64,000 nucleotides of DNA from Ancistrus triradiatus (lineage: Eukaryota > Chordata > Actinopteri > Siluriformes > Loricariidae): positions 1 through 64,000 of the forward strand of contig JAJAGP010000081.1 in assembly GCA_025084515.1 (NCBI GenBank), in the 5' to 3' direction. The position numbers were made by a program, and so were the translations under genes. The notes beneath the pieces were generated by a model, which saw only the letters and a list, made by a program, of their open reading frames with translations, did no database searches and was not told the origin of the DNA. This document shows, piece after piece, positions 11,465 to 21,960 of this stretch. How positions within the stretch are numbered: the stretch's first letter is position 1; each line of letters begins with the position of its first letter.

Positions 11465-11540
11465 AGTGGCTCTCGCATGGCGCAGCGGTCTAGATCCTAG
11501 CCCACCACTCCTGAGATCTGGGTTCGAGTACTGACTGTGC
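11465..11540 (+). repeat. tRNA-derived SINE head
   Basis: 'tggcgcagcggtctag' fits a tRNA A-box with D-loop and 'gggttcgagtactg' is a B-box-like segment about 35 bases on. The spacing suits a tRNA moiety, but flanking sequence shows no discriminator or terminator, so I take it as a SINE head. Confidence 0.5.
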
Positions 11541-11983
11541 CTTCTGGCCAGGGCAGATATTATGTAGGCACAATTGGCTTTGTCTGAGGGAAGGGTGCTG
11601 CTGATTCGGGGTCTCCTGTGACACTAACCCATGTGACTATTGTACTTAATATGACTGGAAACTTGCACATTTTATCACAAGGGCTTGGTTGATACCAGGA
11701 CAATGCAATCTGCCTGAATGGAAAGTGCCAACTATAAAGGATGGCAGAGAATGAATAATGAATTAATGATCCAAGGTTGGTCGTTTTGCTCACGCCCTTA
11801 TCCAAAGTGATTTCCATAGCATTGAAGGATAAGTTGCTTGCCTGAGCCCAGCAGTGGGCTTGAAAGATTTGAACTTGAACATTTCATTTGATCTCATACG
11901 GACCCATTGGTTCCGCTGAGGTTCGAAGTTGTGCCAGCAGTTCTGGACTCTCGGTTCAGTACAGGTTATTGATTAGTAATGAT

Positions 11984-12117
11984 GCGCTTGCTTACAACAC
12001 GTCTGTGATTACACACAATCACGAATCGTGGGTTCGAATCCCGCCCCAACAAGCTTAAGCATGGCGCTGATGTAAGAAGGGCGTGTGTGTAATCACAGAC
12101 GTGTTGTAAGCAAGCGC
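11984..12117. repeat. Perfect 34-bp inverted repeat with tRNA-like loop
   Basis: Arms 11984-12017 ('gcgcttgcttacaacac...') and 12084-12117 are exact reverse complements over 34 bases, separated by 66 bases. The loop contains 'gggttcgaatcccgcc' (12031-12046), a perfect pol III B-box of the tRNA T-arm type. The left arm sits where the anticodon arm and variable region of a tRNA-derived SINE would be, so the right arm looks like an inverted partial duplication of that moiety. Perfect identity implies a recent event, active homogenisation or an assembly artefact. It lies about 420 bp upstream of the start codon at 12538. Confidence 0.9.
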
Positions 12118-12537
12118 GTCCACACTTTTGGCCGTCCATAACTCACAAAGAAAGTCGCTCGTCTCGTCGGCGCGTGACGCCTCGCGCCCCCATAAATAAC
12201 GGCTCCGGCGCTCGTGGATTTGGAAAGTTGCTGGAAGCTCTCCGTGCGCACTGACTCGAGCGGCTCGGTCCTCCCACCTCAGCGTTTCTGACGGGAACTG
12301 ACCGTAGTGCTGAATCCGCGCGTGCTCGGACTGGTCGCTGTCCGTGCTGGAGCTCACGCGCCGTTTCTCTCCCTCTCTCTCTCCCTCTCTCTCTCTCTTT
12401 CTCTCTCTCTCTCGACCGGACCAGTCGGCTTAACCGAGAGCCACTATTTAAGCTCCTCGTGTTGGAGCTGCGTTATTGAAACGGCGGACCCTGTTTTGTT
12501 CTGGACCGTTCCTGGAGGACCTTTAACTCAAGCACAC
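12110..12537 (+). promoter_or_regulatory. CpG-rich promoter and 5'UTR of the signal-peptide gene
   Basis: From about 12110 to 12800 CpG density rises sharply above the surroundings ('ctcgtctcgtcggcgcgtg', 'gagcggctcggtc'). Within it are TATA-like words at 12189-12197 (cataaataa) and 12445-12450 (tattta) and a CT tract at 12365-12413 typical of GAGA-type promoter sequence. No ATG lies between about 12420 and the start codon, as expected for a short leader if transcription starts downstream of the 12445 box. The exact start site is inferred. Confidence 0.65.
12365..12413. repeat. CT-rich tract in promoter
   Basis: Near-perfect CT repeat broken by single bases, upstream of the probable transcription start. 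Long CT/GA tracts in promoters can keep chromatin open; here it may also be a plain microsatellite. Confidence 0.9.
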
Positions 12538-12622
12538 ATGCCTGGTATAACCAGCCGCCGGTCCCTCGCGCTCATCTCCGTGCTCGTTCTCGCCGCTTCT
12601 CTGACAAGCACGCGGGCACAAG
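12538..12622 (+). CDS. First coding exon: signal peptide of a secreted or membrane protein
   Basis: ATG at 12538 opens 28 codons plus one base, ending at a consensus donor (ag|gtaaga, GT at 12623-12624), so the intron is phase 1. The peptide has a basic start (MPGITSRRS), a hydrophobic core (LALISVLVLAASL) and a small-residue end (TSTRAQ) with a likely cut after Ala27: a textbook signal peptide. Phase-1 introns just after the signal peptide are common in extracellular-domain proteins such as Ig, fibronectin-III and receptor families. No continuation is found downstream, so the first intron would exceed 51 kb. I cannot name the gene. The frame stays open upstream to 12307 but has no earlier ATG, and 12538 is favoured by the signal-peptide fit and CpG context. 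Confidence 0.8.
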
Positions 12623-13339
12623 GTAAGAAACCCGAGCTGTTCTTCTTGTCCTGCTCTGTGAGTAATCTTTAAGCTCAGAGGACGCGAGCGGGGCTTAAAA
12701 CGATTCGGACTCACCGAGGCGCCGTGCTGAACTTTTAAGGCTCGAAACGAATCAAACGCGCGGCTTCGCTTCTGCATTCGGGCTTAAATGAAGCGTTTTA
12801 GTAAGGATGCATGCTTTAAAGGCACATTACTGCAAAAGTTGCGTTTGGTTCATTACGCGAATAAGAATTCGCGTTACAGTTACAGCTTTGAGTTACGAGT
12901 TACTTAGTAACGTACGCTTACCATGCACAAATACTAGGTGCACAGAATATGCACCGTCAACAAGTCTGTATTTTGTATTTTCAAACCTTACCGAACACCA
13001 AACATAATTGAAAATGAATGAGTTCAAGCTTGAGTATCACCTGAATTCGCTTAACGTTGCAGCTTTATTTGATTCTGTAATGCTGACCCACGCTAAAAAT
13101 GCAAACAAATCAACATTTTCTCTTTATATCTGATCATTTCCTTTGCAACAATATTCAGATGCATTGCTATTAAATAACATTCCATCCATGGTTATCCTCT
13201 TAAAAGGAGCTACAAGCAATTCAGATCTGCTGTAGATCTACTCCAAAAGGTTAGTGGCTATAAATCCTGCAAATGCGCTCTCACACCTGCTAACAGGATG
13301 TTCCCAGGGGTTTGCAGTTAGAATTTGGAGCTCTGGTCC

Positions 13340-14150
13340 ATCAGTATGGTGATTAATAGACAAGACGACCTCCTGAAGTTCAATTGAGAAAGAAAGGTGA
13401 TTTAAGTGACTTTGAATGTGGCATGGTTGTTCCTGCTAGATGGGCTGGACTGATTTTTTCAGAAACTGCTGATCTACTGCCACTCGGGTTTATATAGAAT
13501 AGTCTGAAAAAGTGAGAGAAATTCTCTGAACGAAAATGCCTTGTTGGTGCCAGAGGTCAGAGGAGAATGGCCAGATTGGTTTGAAATGATAGAAAGGCAA
13601 AAGTAGATTAAAAAAAATAAACACTTGTTGGGCTACAGCAGCAGGAGACCACACGGGTGCCACTCTGGTCAGCTAAGTACAGACAACTAAGGCTATAATT
13701 CACATGGGCTCACCAAAATTGGACAATCAAAGATTGGAAAAACATTGCCTGGTCTGATAAATTTGCCAGTCATGTAATGGTGTGAGGGATATTTTGTTGG
13801 GACATTTGGGCTTCTTAATACCAACCCCACAGCCTACCTGAGTATTGTTGTTGACCGTCTGCATCCCTTTTTGAGCACAGTGAACCAACTTCTGATGGCT
13901 ATTTTAGGCAGGATTACGCTCCATGTTCCAAAGCTCAAATCATCTCAAACTGGTTTCTTGAACAGCAGATCTCAATCCAATATCGCATCTTTGGGATGCT
14001 GTGGAATGAGATTAGTATGAACAGCCGACAAATCTGCAGCATTTAATGTATTATGGACCAAAATTTCTGAGGAACGTTTCCAACACCTTGTTGAATCTAT
14101 GCTTTGAAGAATGAGGGCAGTTCCAAAGGCAAAAGATGGTCCAACTCCTT
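13340..14150 (+). pseudogene. Tc1 transposase relic, about 0.8 kb
   Basis: The DNA follows a common fish Tc1 family almost block by block: 'aaaggtgatttaagtgact' (N-terminal KGDLSD), the 'ctgctgatctactg' helix region, 'gccagaggtcagaggagaa' (linker), 'aattggacaatcaaagatt' (NWTI.DW), and 'gattacgctccatgttcc', a damaged version of the QDNAPCH block that carries the second catalytic aspartate. Frameshifts, deletions and stops occur throughout. Near the end 'ggcagttccaaaggcaaaag' matches the C-terminus. No terminal repeats are preserved at the immediate edges. Confidence 0.85.
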
Positions 14151-14454
14151 TCGTTGCTCTTCTCTGTTTTGTTTCGTTTCTGAGAGAGCATTACGTCATG
14201 AAACGTTCCAAACAAGCTCTTTAGAAAAGCTGCTGTAAGTACTGCAGAACTCTCTGGAGCAGCAGCCTGACCTTCTTATGCTCAGATAATGAAATGGTTC
14301 TGCCTAGAACAGGTTTCAGTCAGAGAACCCTTGAGGAGGCGGCTTTTCCTAAGTGTGCTATTAAAGCCCCTAAAGCCAGCCACCCGTCAAGGATGGAAGA
14401 TAAATACTGTAGATGTAAAAGGTGGAGAGTCTCAAGGAGTCAGTGCTACTGATA

Positions 14455-14477
14455 TTTTCTTTCTTTCTTTCTTTCTT

Positions 14478-14520
<43 letters not shown>

Positions 14521-14549
14521 TTCTTTCTTTCTTTCTTGCTTTCTTTCTG
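14455..14549. repeat. (CTTT)n/(CT)n compound microsatellite
   Basis: CTTT units pass into CT and back into CTTT. It separates two Tc1 relics of the same family. Open frames through it encode Ser/Leu/Phe runs only. Confidence 0.95.
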
Positions 14550-14559
14550 TCACAAAACT

Positions 14560-14660
14560 CAAATAATCTCTAATAGTCACCAGATCTCTCATGTCAATAT
14601 GGACCAAAATCTCTGACGAATGTTTTACAAAGTGGGAGTACCTAATACATAGATTACAGA
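14560..14660 (+). mobile_element. Second Tc1 scrap, internally deleted
   Basis: 'agtcaccagatctc' is joined directly to 'atgtcaatatggaccaaaat' and then to 'gagtacctaata'. In a complete family member these blocks are separated by over 100 bp, so this copy is deleted twice. It ends in the family's right-terminus sequence. It is separate from the relic at 13340-14150, which already contains its own version of the first C-terminal block. Confidence 0.7.
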
Positions 14661-14765
14661 CCGGTATCAGTTTTTCCCATTATAATGTAGATTCATACTG
14701 ATAATGATCCACAGACAACTTGCTCACTTGGTTTTGTGCTGCACTTTAATTTCTAACAGTGTCTA

Positions 14766-14822
14766 ATTTCCATACAGGGAAGCTCCAATCGTGAAAGGAT
14801 GGGTGTCTCTAATTCAGTATAT
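14766..14822 (-). mobile_element. Transposon terminus fragment
   Basis: Its reverse complement, 'gagacacccatcctttcac' followed by 'gattggagctt', matches 16490-16525 ('gagacacccgccctttcac', 'gattggagcta'). Both lie next to relics of the same Tc1 family, in opposite orientation. Confidence 0.55.
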
Positions 14823-15037
14823 AGTCATATGTATAATAACATATCTGAAGGACTATCTTAAACTACTGTAAGCATTATCTCTCCATAATGAGCCAGTATG
14901 GAACGCTGATCTCAATTTTTCAGTTTGTTCATTTAATGACTGATAATCAGTTCAGTGAGGTAACCAGATATCTTATTAAAAGAGCCTGAAAGGAAGGACT
15001 CCTGCATCAACGTCAGACTGTCGACCATTAATTTGTC

Positions 15038-15085
15038 CTTCTTTCTTTCGTTCCTGCTTTCTTCCTTCCTTTCTTTCTTTCTTTT
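15038..15085. repeat. CTTT/CTTC-rich microsatellite
   Basis: Imperfect tetranucleotide repeat. Confidence 0.85.
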
Positions 15086-15296
15086 ATTTTTAAATCTGAT
15101 ATTGATATTGTACTTTAAAACAGCAGTGAAAGGTCTACTGGTGTAGCTTAGCAACCTGTTTATAGCAATTACGCTTGCAAATTCACAATGCTTGCTGTGT
15201 CTTCTAGAATGGCTCTCAGTTTGTCTCTAGAAAACACGTAGTGAGATATTTTCGAGTGTAATTACCTACTGGGTTTTAGATAAAATGAATGCATAC

Positions 15297-15751
15297 TATA
15301 TAGACAAAAGTTTGTGGCCACCAAAAAACATGGGTATTAATATTTCGGTTTCCCGAAAACTTTTAAAGGATTTTGGAACATGGCTGTGAGGTCGGCTTCT
15401 GACGTTAGACAATGAGCCCTGGCTCAATTTTGGCATTGTATTTTCGAGGTGTTTGATGCTCTGTTCTGTGCAAGTTCTCAATCAGTGTTGGCAAACCAAT
15501 TCTTGGTGGACTTTGTTTAAGAATTGCCGGGCTGAACATTGATGAACTGACTTGCTGGAAGCGGAAACTGATAAATGTGTCATATTGAGAGCTGCTGGGG
15601 TATCAGGACCACCAATTCTACTGCCACTGCTCGTCTGTGGAGAATTAACTATACGCTTCATAACTTCTTATGTATGTGTTACAAGTGAGTGTTTCTGAAA
15701 TAGCAGAGCTCAATAATTAAAAGGGCTGTCCACAAACTTTTGTCCCTATAG
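15297..15751 (-). mobile_element. Internally deleted Tc1-type element with TIRs
   Basis: The left end 'tatagacaaaagtttgtgg' is mirrored by 'ccacaaacttttgtccctata' at the right, with TA at both edges. Between them the minus strand keeps transposase-derived blocks in order: 15378-15430 ('catggctgtgaggtcggc', 'gagccctggctc') and 15455-15540 ('gtgttggcaaacc', 'gctgaaca'), the region between the second and third catalytic residues in a common fish Tc1. At 455 bp most of the gene is lost. Confidence 0.75.
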
Positions 15752-16468
15752 CGTATTTTGCATTTAATCCAAGTCCAGGCTTTACTATTCAAAACAGCGC
15801 GTCACGTCAAAGGCTTTGTTTCTTTGATTTAATTTAGAAAACGTGTGTTTACTCCATTTAGTTCTTTTTCTTTTCCTTTTCAACATTGCTGTAATTTCTG
15901 TAAAAACGACTTGCACCTCTTTGTATGCAGGAATACTTTCTCCGGAGCTGCAAATCCTTGTAAATTATAGACGTTCACAGAAGGCAGGACTCGGTTGCCA
16001 AATGCACACCTCAGCCTTAGCCAGACGTGACGCCTGTCAGGTTTTTTGCCAGCAGTGATCGCGGCTTGCTGAAGTGAGCGGAATATAAATCCTCTAAATA
16101 ATACCGATTCTGCATCTGTTCAAGCCGTCAGGGCCGCATGCTGGTTATTAGACCAAGAAAAAAAATATTTAGCGTAATTGCCAGATTCGTCGGGAGGTGA
16201 CGACGTCTAATAAAGCTTCAGCGCTGATTCAGACGCTTCAGCCGCCTTCATTAGTCTTTATTAAAGGTCGACAGTCTGACGTTGATGCAGTAATCCTTCC
16301 TTTCAGGCTCCGTTAATAAGATATCTCGTTACCTCGCTGAATTGATTATCAGGCGTTAAGTGAACAAACTGAAAAAATGATTCAGCGTTCCATTTAGACT
16401 TATTATGAAGAGCTCATTTTTACAGTACTTTACAATTGTCCTTCTGATAAGTTATTACACATATTAAT

Positions 16469-16920
16469 GTACGTCGAGTGGCCACTCCACTAGAGACACC
16501 CGCCCTTTCACGATTGGAGCTACACTATTTGGAAAATAGCTATCGTTAGAAATTCAAGTGCAGCACAAAACCATGTGAGCAAGTTGTCTGTGGATCAGTT
16601 TCAGTTTGAATCCCGTCCGAATCCTTATTCAGCCTGTATGTTTTGTAGTCTGAATAGTTGCCTGTTCTTTCCTGACGTAGGACCCTCCGCTGTAGCCCAT
16701 CTGCTTCAAGGTTTGACATGTTGTGCATTCAGAGATGCTCTACTCTGGTTGGTAACGAGTGGTTATTTTTTATAACCCACTACTGCCTTTCTATGACATT
16801 GAATCAGTCTGGTCATTCTTCTCTGACCTTTCCACTGGATATTTTCTCTTTTTCGGACCATTCTCTGTAAACCCTAGAGATGGCTGTGTGTGGAAATCCC
16901 TATAGATCAGAGGTTTATGA
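16469..16920 (-). mobile_element. Tc1 relic with TIR and N-terminal transposase region
   Basis: 16469-16503 ('gtacgtcgagtggccact') resembles the terminus of the Tc1 family also seen at 13340. From 16691 to 16920 the minus strand shows the same family's transposase: 'gtagcccatctgcttcaag' and 'ttctctttttcggaccattc' correspond to the regions RR.LRQMGY and EWSEKE seen forward in that relic. The C-terminal two thirds are absent, so it is internally deleted. Confidence 0.78.
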
Positions 16921-16996
16921 CAAAGCATTGCACCTTTAAATTATATCACCTTTTTTCCCTGTTGATATATACCTGATATATACCTCTCTATGTATA

Positions 16997-17208
16997 TTTA
17001 CATTTAAATTTACAGCATTTAGCAGACGCTCTTATCCAGAGCGACTTACAAGTTATACAATCTTACAATCCAAGCAATTGTGGGTTAAGGGTCTTGCTCA
17101 AGTCTTGCTCAAGGATCCACCAGTGGCAGCTTGGCAGAGGTGGGATTTGAACTCTGGAACTTCTGGTCCATAGTCCAGTGCCTTAACCGCTAGGCTACCA
17201 CAGTTCCC
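16997..17208 (-). mobile_element. tRNA-derived SINE, full length
   Basis: Reads on the minus strand from head at 17208 (A-box 'tggtagcctagcggttaag', B-box region 'gagttcaaatcccacct') to tail at 16997 ('tctgctaaatgctgtaaatt'). The central block 'aagctgccactggtgg' and 'gtaagtcgctctggataag' are shared with the copies at 31251 and 37554. A short internal duplication (gtcttgctcaa twice, near 17091-17110) is private to this copy. Confidence 0.88.
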
Positions 17209-18496
17209 TTATATATCGAATAACACAAATGAATATGTTACTATAATTTACAAAACGATTTTACACAGTTCCAGCCGCAGAGAGAATATGCAAATCCAAA
17301 CGAATGGAGTATAAACACTACACGAACTAACATGGGTGGAAAACCCAATTTCTTTAATTTCTTAAATTTCTATACAGTTGCCCACTTGCGGCCTCGTTTA
17401 GCATAGCGAGAGCTGCGACGTCCGGGCACGCATGCAACATTACCGCTGCGTTCTATTAACAGATTGTGGTAATTGTTCCACGTGTCATTATCTCGCTGGC
17501 GTCCTTGCGCCGGGGAGCAAAAGCATGTGGCGGATTAGGGCAGAGATGGCAAACTGCACTCGGCACCCTCCCGTCGATCCCTGAATGTCTCATTTAGAAG
17601 GAAGGCTCGGCAAAGTGTGGCGACACCTGTTTTTTGGATTACTGGTGATTAACATCATCAAGGGCTATTCAGGCGCCGAGCGCTGTCATAATTAGCCTCG
17701 CTTTCCTTCGGCGCGTCAATTGTAAATGAGAGCAATCATGGCAGAATGCCCTTATTTGTGCCGGTCCCGGTGTCAGGAGGGAAGCGTTCCAGTCGGGGGA
17801 GCGAGGCCAGCTGAGCGCCCAATCCGTCTTGCAGAGTGAGGCTGGGAAGAACCTGAGAGTCATGACGTTACCTCTGTATCTTCTCTAGGTTTATTGGTTT
17901 GCCAGTGTGTCAAATGGCTTGCGTCCGTTCTGGGATGTTCCTGTTCCTGTCTAGCTCTGGATCATGAGCAGGATGAAGCCAGTGAAGATGAGTAAACAGC
18001 ACGAGAGGACACTCCCGGGATAAGAAATGAGCTCTGTACATGACACCATTAGCCACCGACTGAACGGGAGCAGGTGGGACAGAGCGCCCGAGATGCTCCT
18101 CGTATAGACGCCACCTCGTAACACCTCGCCTACAGAGTACAGATCAGGTCCAGTCCGTGTTAGCAATCCCTTGGCGCCTGCTGCTTTATTGATCGGCATA
18201 CTTCAAGGGGATGGAAGGAAAAACAACCAGGCTTTCTTTGAGGTCTGCCAGCCCCGTAATCGAGCCTGGCGTCTGCTCTCGCAGCATCTCCTCTCCGATT
18301 ATGTGCCGAGACAGCGCCGGTTCCCCTTCTTCACAAGCGATGCCTTATCCGTTCTAAGAGGCCCTTCATCTTTTAGAGTGCAGGCCGCTCGGGGCTGCAG
18401 GTAAACAGGTCGATTAATGGGTTCGGACGATCCGGTGTTAGCATTCTCGGGCCGGATTTGACCTACGAGCGGGGGCGGACGCGAGTGAAGACACAA

Positions 18497-18524
18497 CCCC
18501 CCCCCCCCCACACACACACACACT
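18497..18524. repeat. C-run followed by (CA)n
   Basis: About 13 C residues merge into a short CA tract. Confidence 0.9.
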
Positions 18525-19719
18525 GGTGCACTTTCAAAAGGAAAAATGAGGCCTAATCGGATTCATCAGGCAGCGTAAACGTATTCAGAGCGAGATAAGA
18601 GTGTCATGGGGAGGGAATCAGGCCTAATTGCGAATAGCAGGAAGGAAAACAGTGAATTAATCGGCATGTCCATCATCCTCTGACGTTCAAGCGGAGCACA
18701 CGCTTAAACCCGGCCTCGTTCAGGCTCTCGCCAAGGCCTTTTTAGATCAGGAGGACAGATCAAAGCGGCAGCACGGACCCCCCCCCCCACTCCTTACATC
18801 CAACGCACTCGATGGCCAGTCCACAAAGCGCCCGTTGTGAATGATAGCAGAGATGAAAGGAAAGGACACGCCTAAAATCCCAGTTAGCCCGAGCGCCTGA
18901 GGTGCAGCATTTTAGAGATTTCATCATTGACCTTCAGACGGTTTAATTTAAGGTTTAACATCTCTCAGTTCTGTATCTGCATATAGACGACGCTCAGAAT
19001 AATTATTCGGCATAGACGAAGTCTTTGTCAGGTCTGAAAATGACTACGGATATTTTCTGCTCTCTTGGAAACCAGACTGAATGTCATATCAAGGAGCTAA
19101 TAAGGGTTTGAACCTCCTGAACTGTTTTATTCCTGAATGAACATAGGAGAAATGTAGAGTTTAGAGACCCGGATTCTCATTTGTGTTTTGATGTATCGAC
19201 TTTGTCGCAGATGTTCCTCCTAAAATTCCTACAGAGACAGAAGAAGTTGTCTTGAAGCAGCTTTACAAATACAGTGAAAGCACGGAATTCGAACGGAAGT
19301 TTTTTACCCTAAGTTCGAACTAAAATTCTGACCCTAAATAAAACAATCAATGGTTTGATCTTCCAAAGATGATGCACGTCATCCAGTCCAGTCGGTGGCG
19401 ATAATGCACCAATACGGTATGAAAAATCAGCATAAAACCCAAAAGAAGAAGAAGAAGAACTAGGGTGTGATCATAGTCATATTATGTATATTATATTATA
19501 TTATTTTATTATTATATTATGTCTTGTTGCCACTGTTCCAGTGATAAGACATGCCAAAGGTGCGTTTACCTTTATTTTCACTTATTTCATGTCTTTATAT
19601 TGTAATTACTTCATGTATTTATTGCTTATTGTTATTGTATTATGTTCCTTTGCTTTATTCATACTTTTAATCATTAATTAAACACGAATATTGGCGTAAA
19701 ATACTAATAAAAATGTGGG

Positions 19720-19795
19720 GGTTGAACGGATGAATCCTATTTACATTACTTCTTATGGTGGAATTTGATTCCGATTTCACATAAGAGTCTCAGGG
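19720..19795 (-). repeat. Dispersed DNA element fragment
   Basis: 'atcctatttacattact' then 'tcttatggtggaatttgat' is the reverse of 'aatttctccataagaagtg' and 'attgtaaataggattaat' at 55890-55926. It is a partial copy of the same element, in opposite orientation. Confidence 0.55.
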
Positions 19796-20465
19796 CATTA
19801 TTTAGTCCAGAAAAAATGCAATCACGGGGGTCATAGGGTGCGGTCCGAGTAGACGTGTGGGGGCTGGGACTGGTGCGAGTAGAAATCAGCTCAGAGAGAA
19901 AGCGTCATCCTAAGTTTGTTGGTTGCCTGGGAATTGAGAAACGCTGGAGCTGTGAGAGCAGTAGATCTTGACAGATCTGAGCACAGTGTGAGCCTTCATT
20001 AAAATCCTTGCTAGAACTCACGGGGGCACACTTTTGAGATTACTGGAGGCTTTTTTGCTTGAGCAACAGGAGACTTGTGTAAAAGTCTCATTCGTCTTTC
20101 CATTTGATCTCACTGTCGCCTAGGAGGAACTACGGAGGCATGCATTAGGGAGATCTTTGTGAATTTATTTCCCTATGGGTGGTTTGTTTTTTTGGACCAT
20201 TCGTCAAGAAGAAAAGCTCAGCTAATCAAGCTCATATATCGAAGTGCTTATCCGACCTCTTTTATATCCGATACATGCTGTTTATTGGCAATCAACCTAA
20301 TAGTCTCAGCTGTGCAGCTTTGTTTGTAATTGGGATTTTTCTCACTTATTTTCCACCGCCTGTCGATTTTATTGTGGTTGCAGGCTTAGCAAAAATGTTT
20401 CTTGCTTCATTTTTTTTTTTTTTTTTTTACATTTCCAGCATTTTCCTAAAAGCATTAAAAAGATG

Positions 20466-20690
20466 CCGGTGACTTAGTGGTGGAGGCTCCAGACTACTAA
20501 TTGGAAGGTTGGAGTTCAAATTCTGTTGGGACGTCTGCCAGGCTGCCACTGTTGGACCCTTGAGCAACCCTTAGCTGAACAGCTGAACTGAGTCCCTCTA
20601 ACCAGAAGCCTTTGTTCGGCTGTAATTCTTCCCCTTCACTCTGCGACTGCCTCACTGTTAACGGCTCTCTACTCGGATTGGATTTGGCTG
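20466..20690 (+). mobile_element. tRNA-derived SINE, decayed
   Basis: 'gtgacttagtggtggaggct' is an eroded A-box region and 'ggagttcaaattctg' the B-box. 'ccaggctgccactgttgga' and 'cccttgagcaa' are family blocks. The tail is diverged or missing. Oriented forward. Confidence 0.65.
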
Positions 20691-21390
20691 CACTCATAAT
20701 GAATGAATAAATACAATAATCAAAGTGAAGTACATCAAAAAATCTGGCTCGTGTACAAACTGCCTTCCAGGCTATTTTGGCTTGCCATGTATTCATCTCC
20801 ATTTCGAAATAAAATAGGCATAAAAGAAACAAGGCCTCTTAAATAGTGGATCAGCTCGAGAAATCCGTACGGTTATTGTCCTGGTGCTGTCTTAAAAGGC
20901 GTTCAGAATCTGTCACATAGTGGATGTGTTTTACCAGAACGAAGCTGTTTCCCAACAAGTCAGACCACATGAAAAAAAAAGAAACACAAACCCTCACACA
21001 GGGCTGTAATAGAGATGGATAGAGCTGGGGACGTTTGTTTCCCTGGCGCTCCAAGTAGTCGAGCCGCTGTAATTGGTCATGTTGATGTTGATGGAGTGGG
21101 TTTTCAAAAGCAGTTCCATTAATACCTCTTATCGTTACCGAGTTACTTTTCTTAGTGGAGAGCTATTCATCAGCGCGAAAAACTTCGGAAAGGCCGAAGT
21201 ATGCTAAACTGTTCCCGAAACATAATAATGCACGCTTAGGATGTTACTTGCTAGACTCCTTGAACTTTCCAGTGTAGTTTGAAATGTGAACGTATTCTAG
21301 GTTAAGGTGGCAGTATTCAATATCTTGGATTATTTCTGAGGTATTGCCCTGAATGACTGGTATTGATCTTCATTTTAGGATGTATGGACC
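20690..21390. other. Non-coding stretch; nothing recognised
   Basis: AT-rich, no repeats with a second copy noticed and no protein-like frame. Confidence 0.5.
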
Positions 21391-21393
21391 CTC

Positions 21394-21939
21394 TCGACGA
21401 GTGCGTTTAAATGCACTTAATAATCCGATAACTCCCGAAATCAGATTTTGTCACTAAACCGTCAACGAGTATACATGCACTTGAGAAAGCTGACTTACAT
21501 GACTCAGGAAATAATCGGATTTCTACTTTGCAACCAGCCAATTATCTCACAGAACGATACGACATAAACTTCAAACTTTAATATTAAATAACCAAATTCT
21601 TCATGTTCTTGAGTATATATTGCGTTTCAGAGTTTCCACAAAGTGTTCGATAGCTTTTTCGCTGCCTTTAATTCCAAGGTTGCCAGATTCGGTGAGAAAA
21701 ACCCCCGCAAAAGTCAATGGAAAAAGAGACCAACTAAAGGCAAGTTTTTAGACTACGTGGACATGCGCAGACTGAAAACACCGATTATAATCGTTTAAGT
21801 GGTATACATGCTATGAGTAATCCGATTACTGGGATTAAAATCCAGCTCTTTCTTAATCTGATTTCTAGATCTGCTTACATGACCACAACTGCAGAAATCC
21901 AACTATGATCGGATTAAAGTGCATGTAGATGCACTCGAT
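21394..21939. mobile_element. Miniature TIR element, about 0.55 kb
   Basis: The left end 'gacgagtgcgtttaaatgca' with 'cttaataatccgat' is inverted at the right as 'gatcggattaaagtgcatg' with 'tagatgcactcg'. The inner 'acatgcact' / 'tacatg' words also repeat with TAATCCGATT cores along the element, suggesting clustered subterminal binding sites. No coding content, so it is a non-autonomous element of uncertain superfamily. The words 'ttaggatgtatgg' occur on both sides (21376-21388 and 21961-21973), but not immediately against the ends. Confidence 0.7.
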
Positions 21940-21960
21940 AAGTTGTTCTTGGGCTAGATC

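Larger units (their letters stand above)
17209..20465. other. Non-coding stretch, some CNE-like; no gene seen
   Basis: No coding signal. 17395-17870 and 18230-18480 have even base composition, many AATTAG/TAAT cores and few simple repeats, as conserved non-coding elements of developmental genes often do; this is only an impression. A C-run plus CA tract lies at 18497-18524 and a C-run at 18779-18788. At 19727-19790 there is a decayed copy of the repeat that also occurs at 55816. Confidence 0.5.

Noticed and set aside
12018..12083. Working tRNA gene
   Set aside because: A perfect B-box is present, but no convincing A-box or cloverleaf precedes it; better read as a SINE moiety.
12055..12357. 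100-codon minus-strand frame upstream of the host exon
   Set aside because: Lies in CpG-rich promoter sequence where stops are scarce; no family likeness, and it overlaps the inverted repeat.
12307..12537. Upstream extension of the signal-peptide frame
   Set aside because: The frame has no ATG before 12538 and passes through the CT tract; the signal peptide fits the 12538 start.
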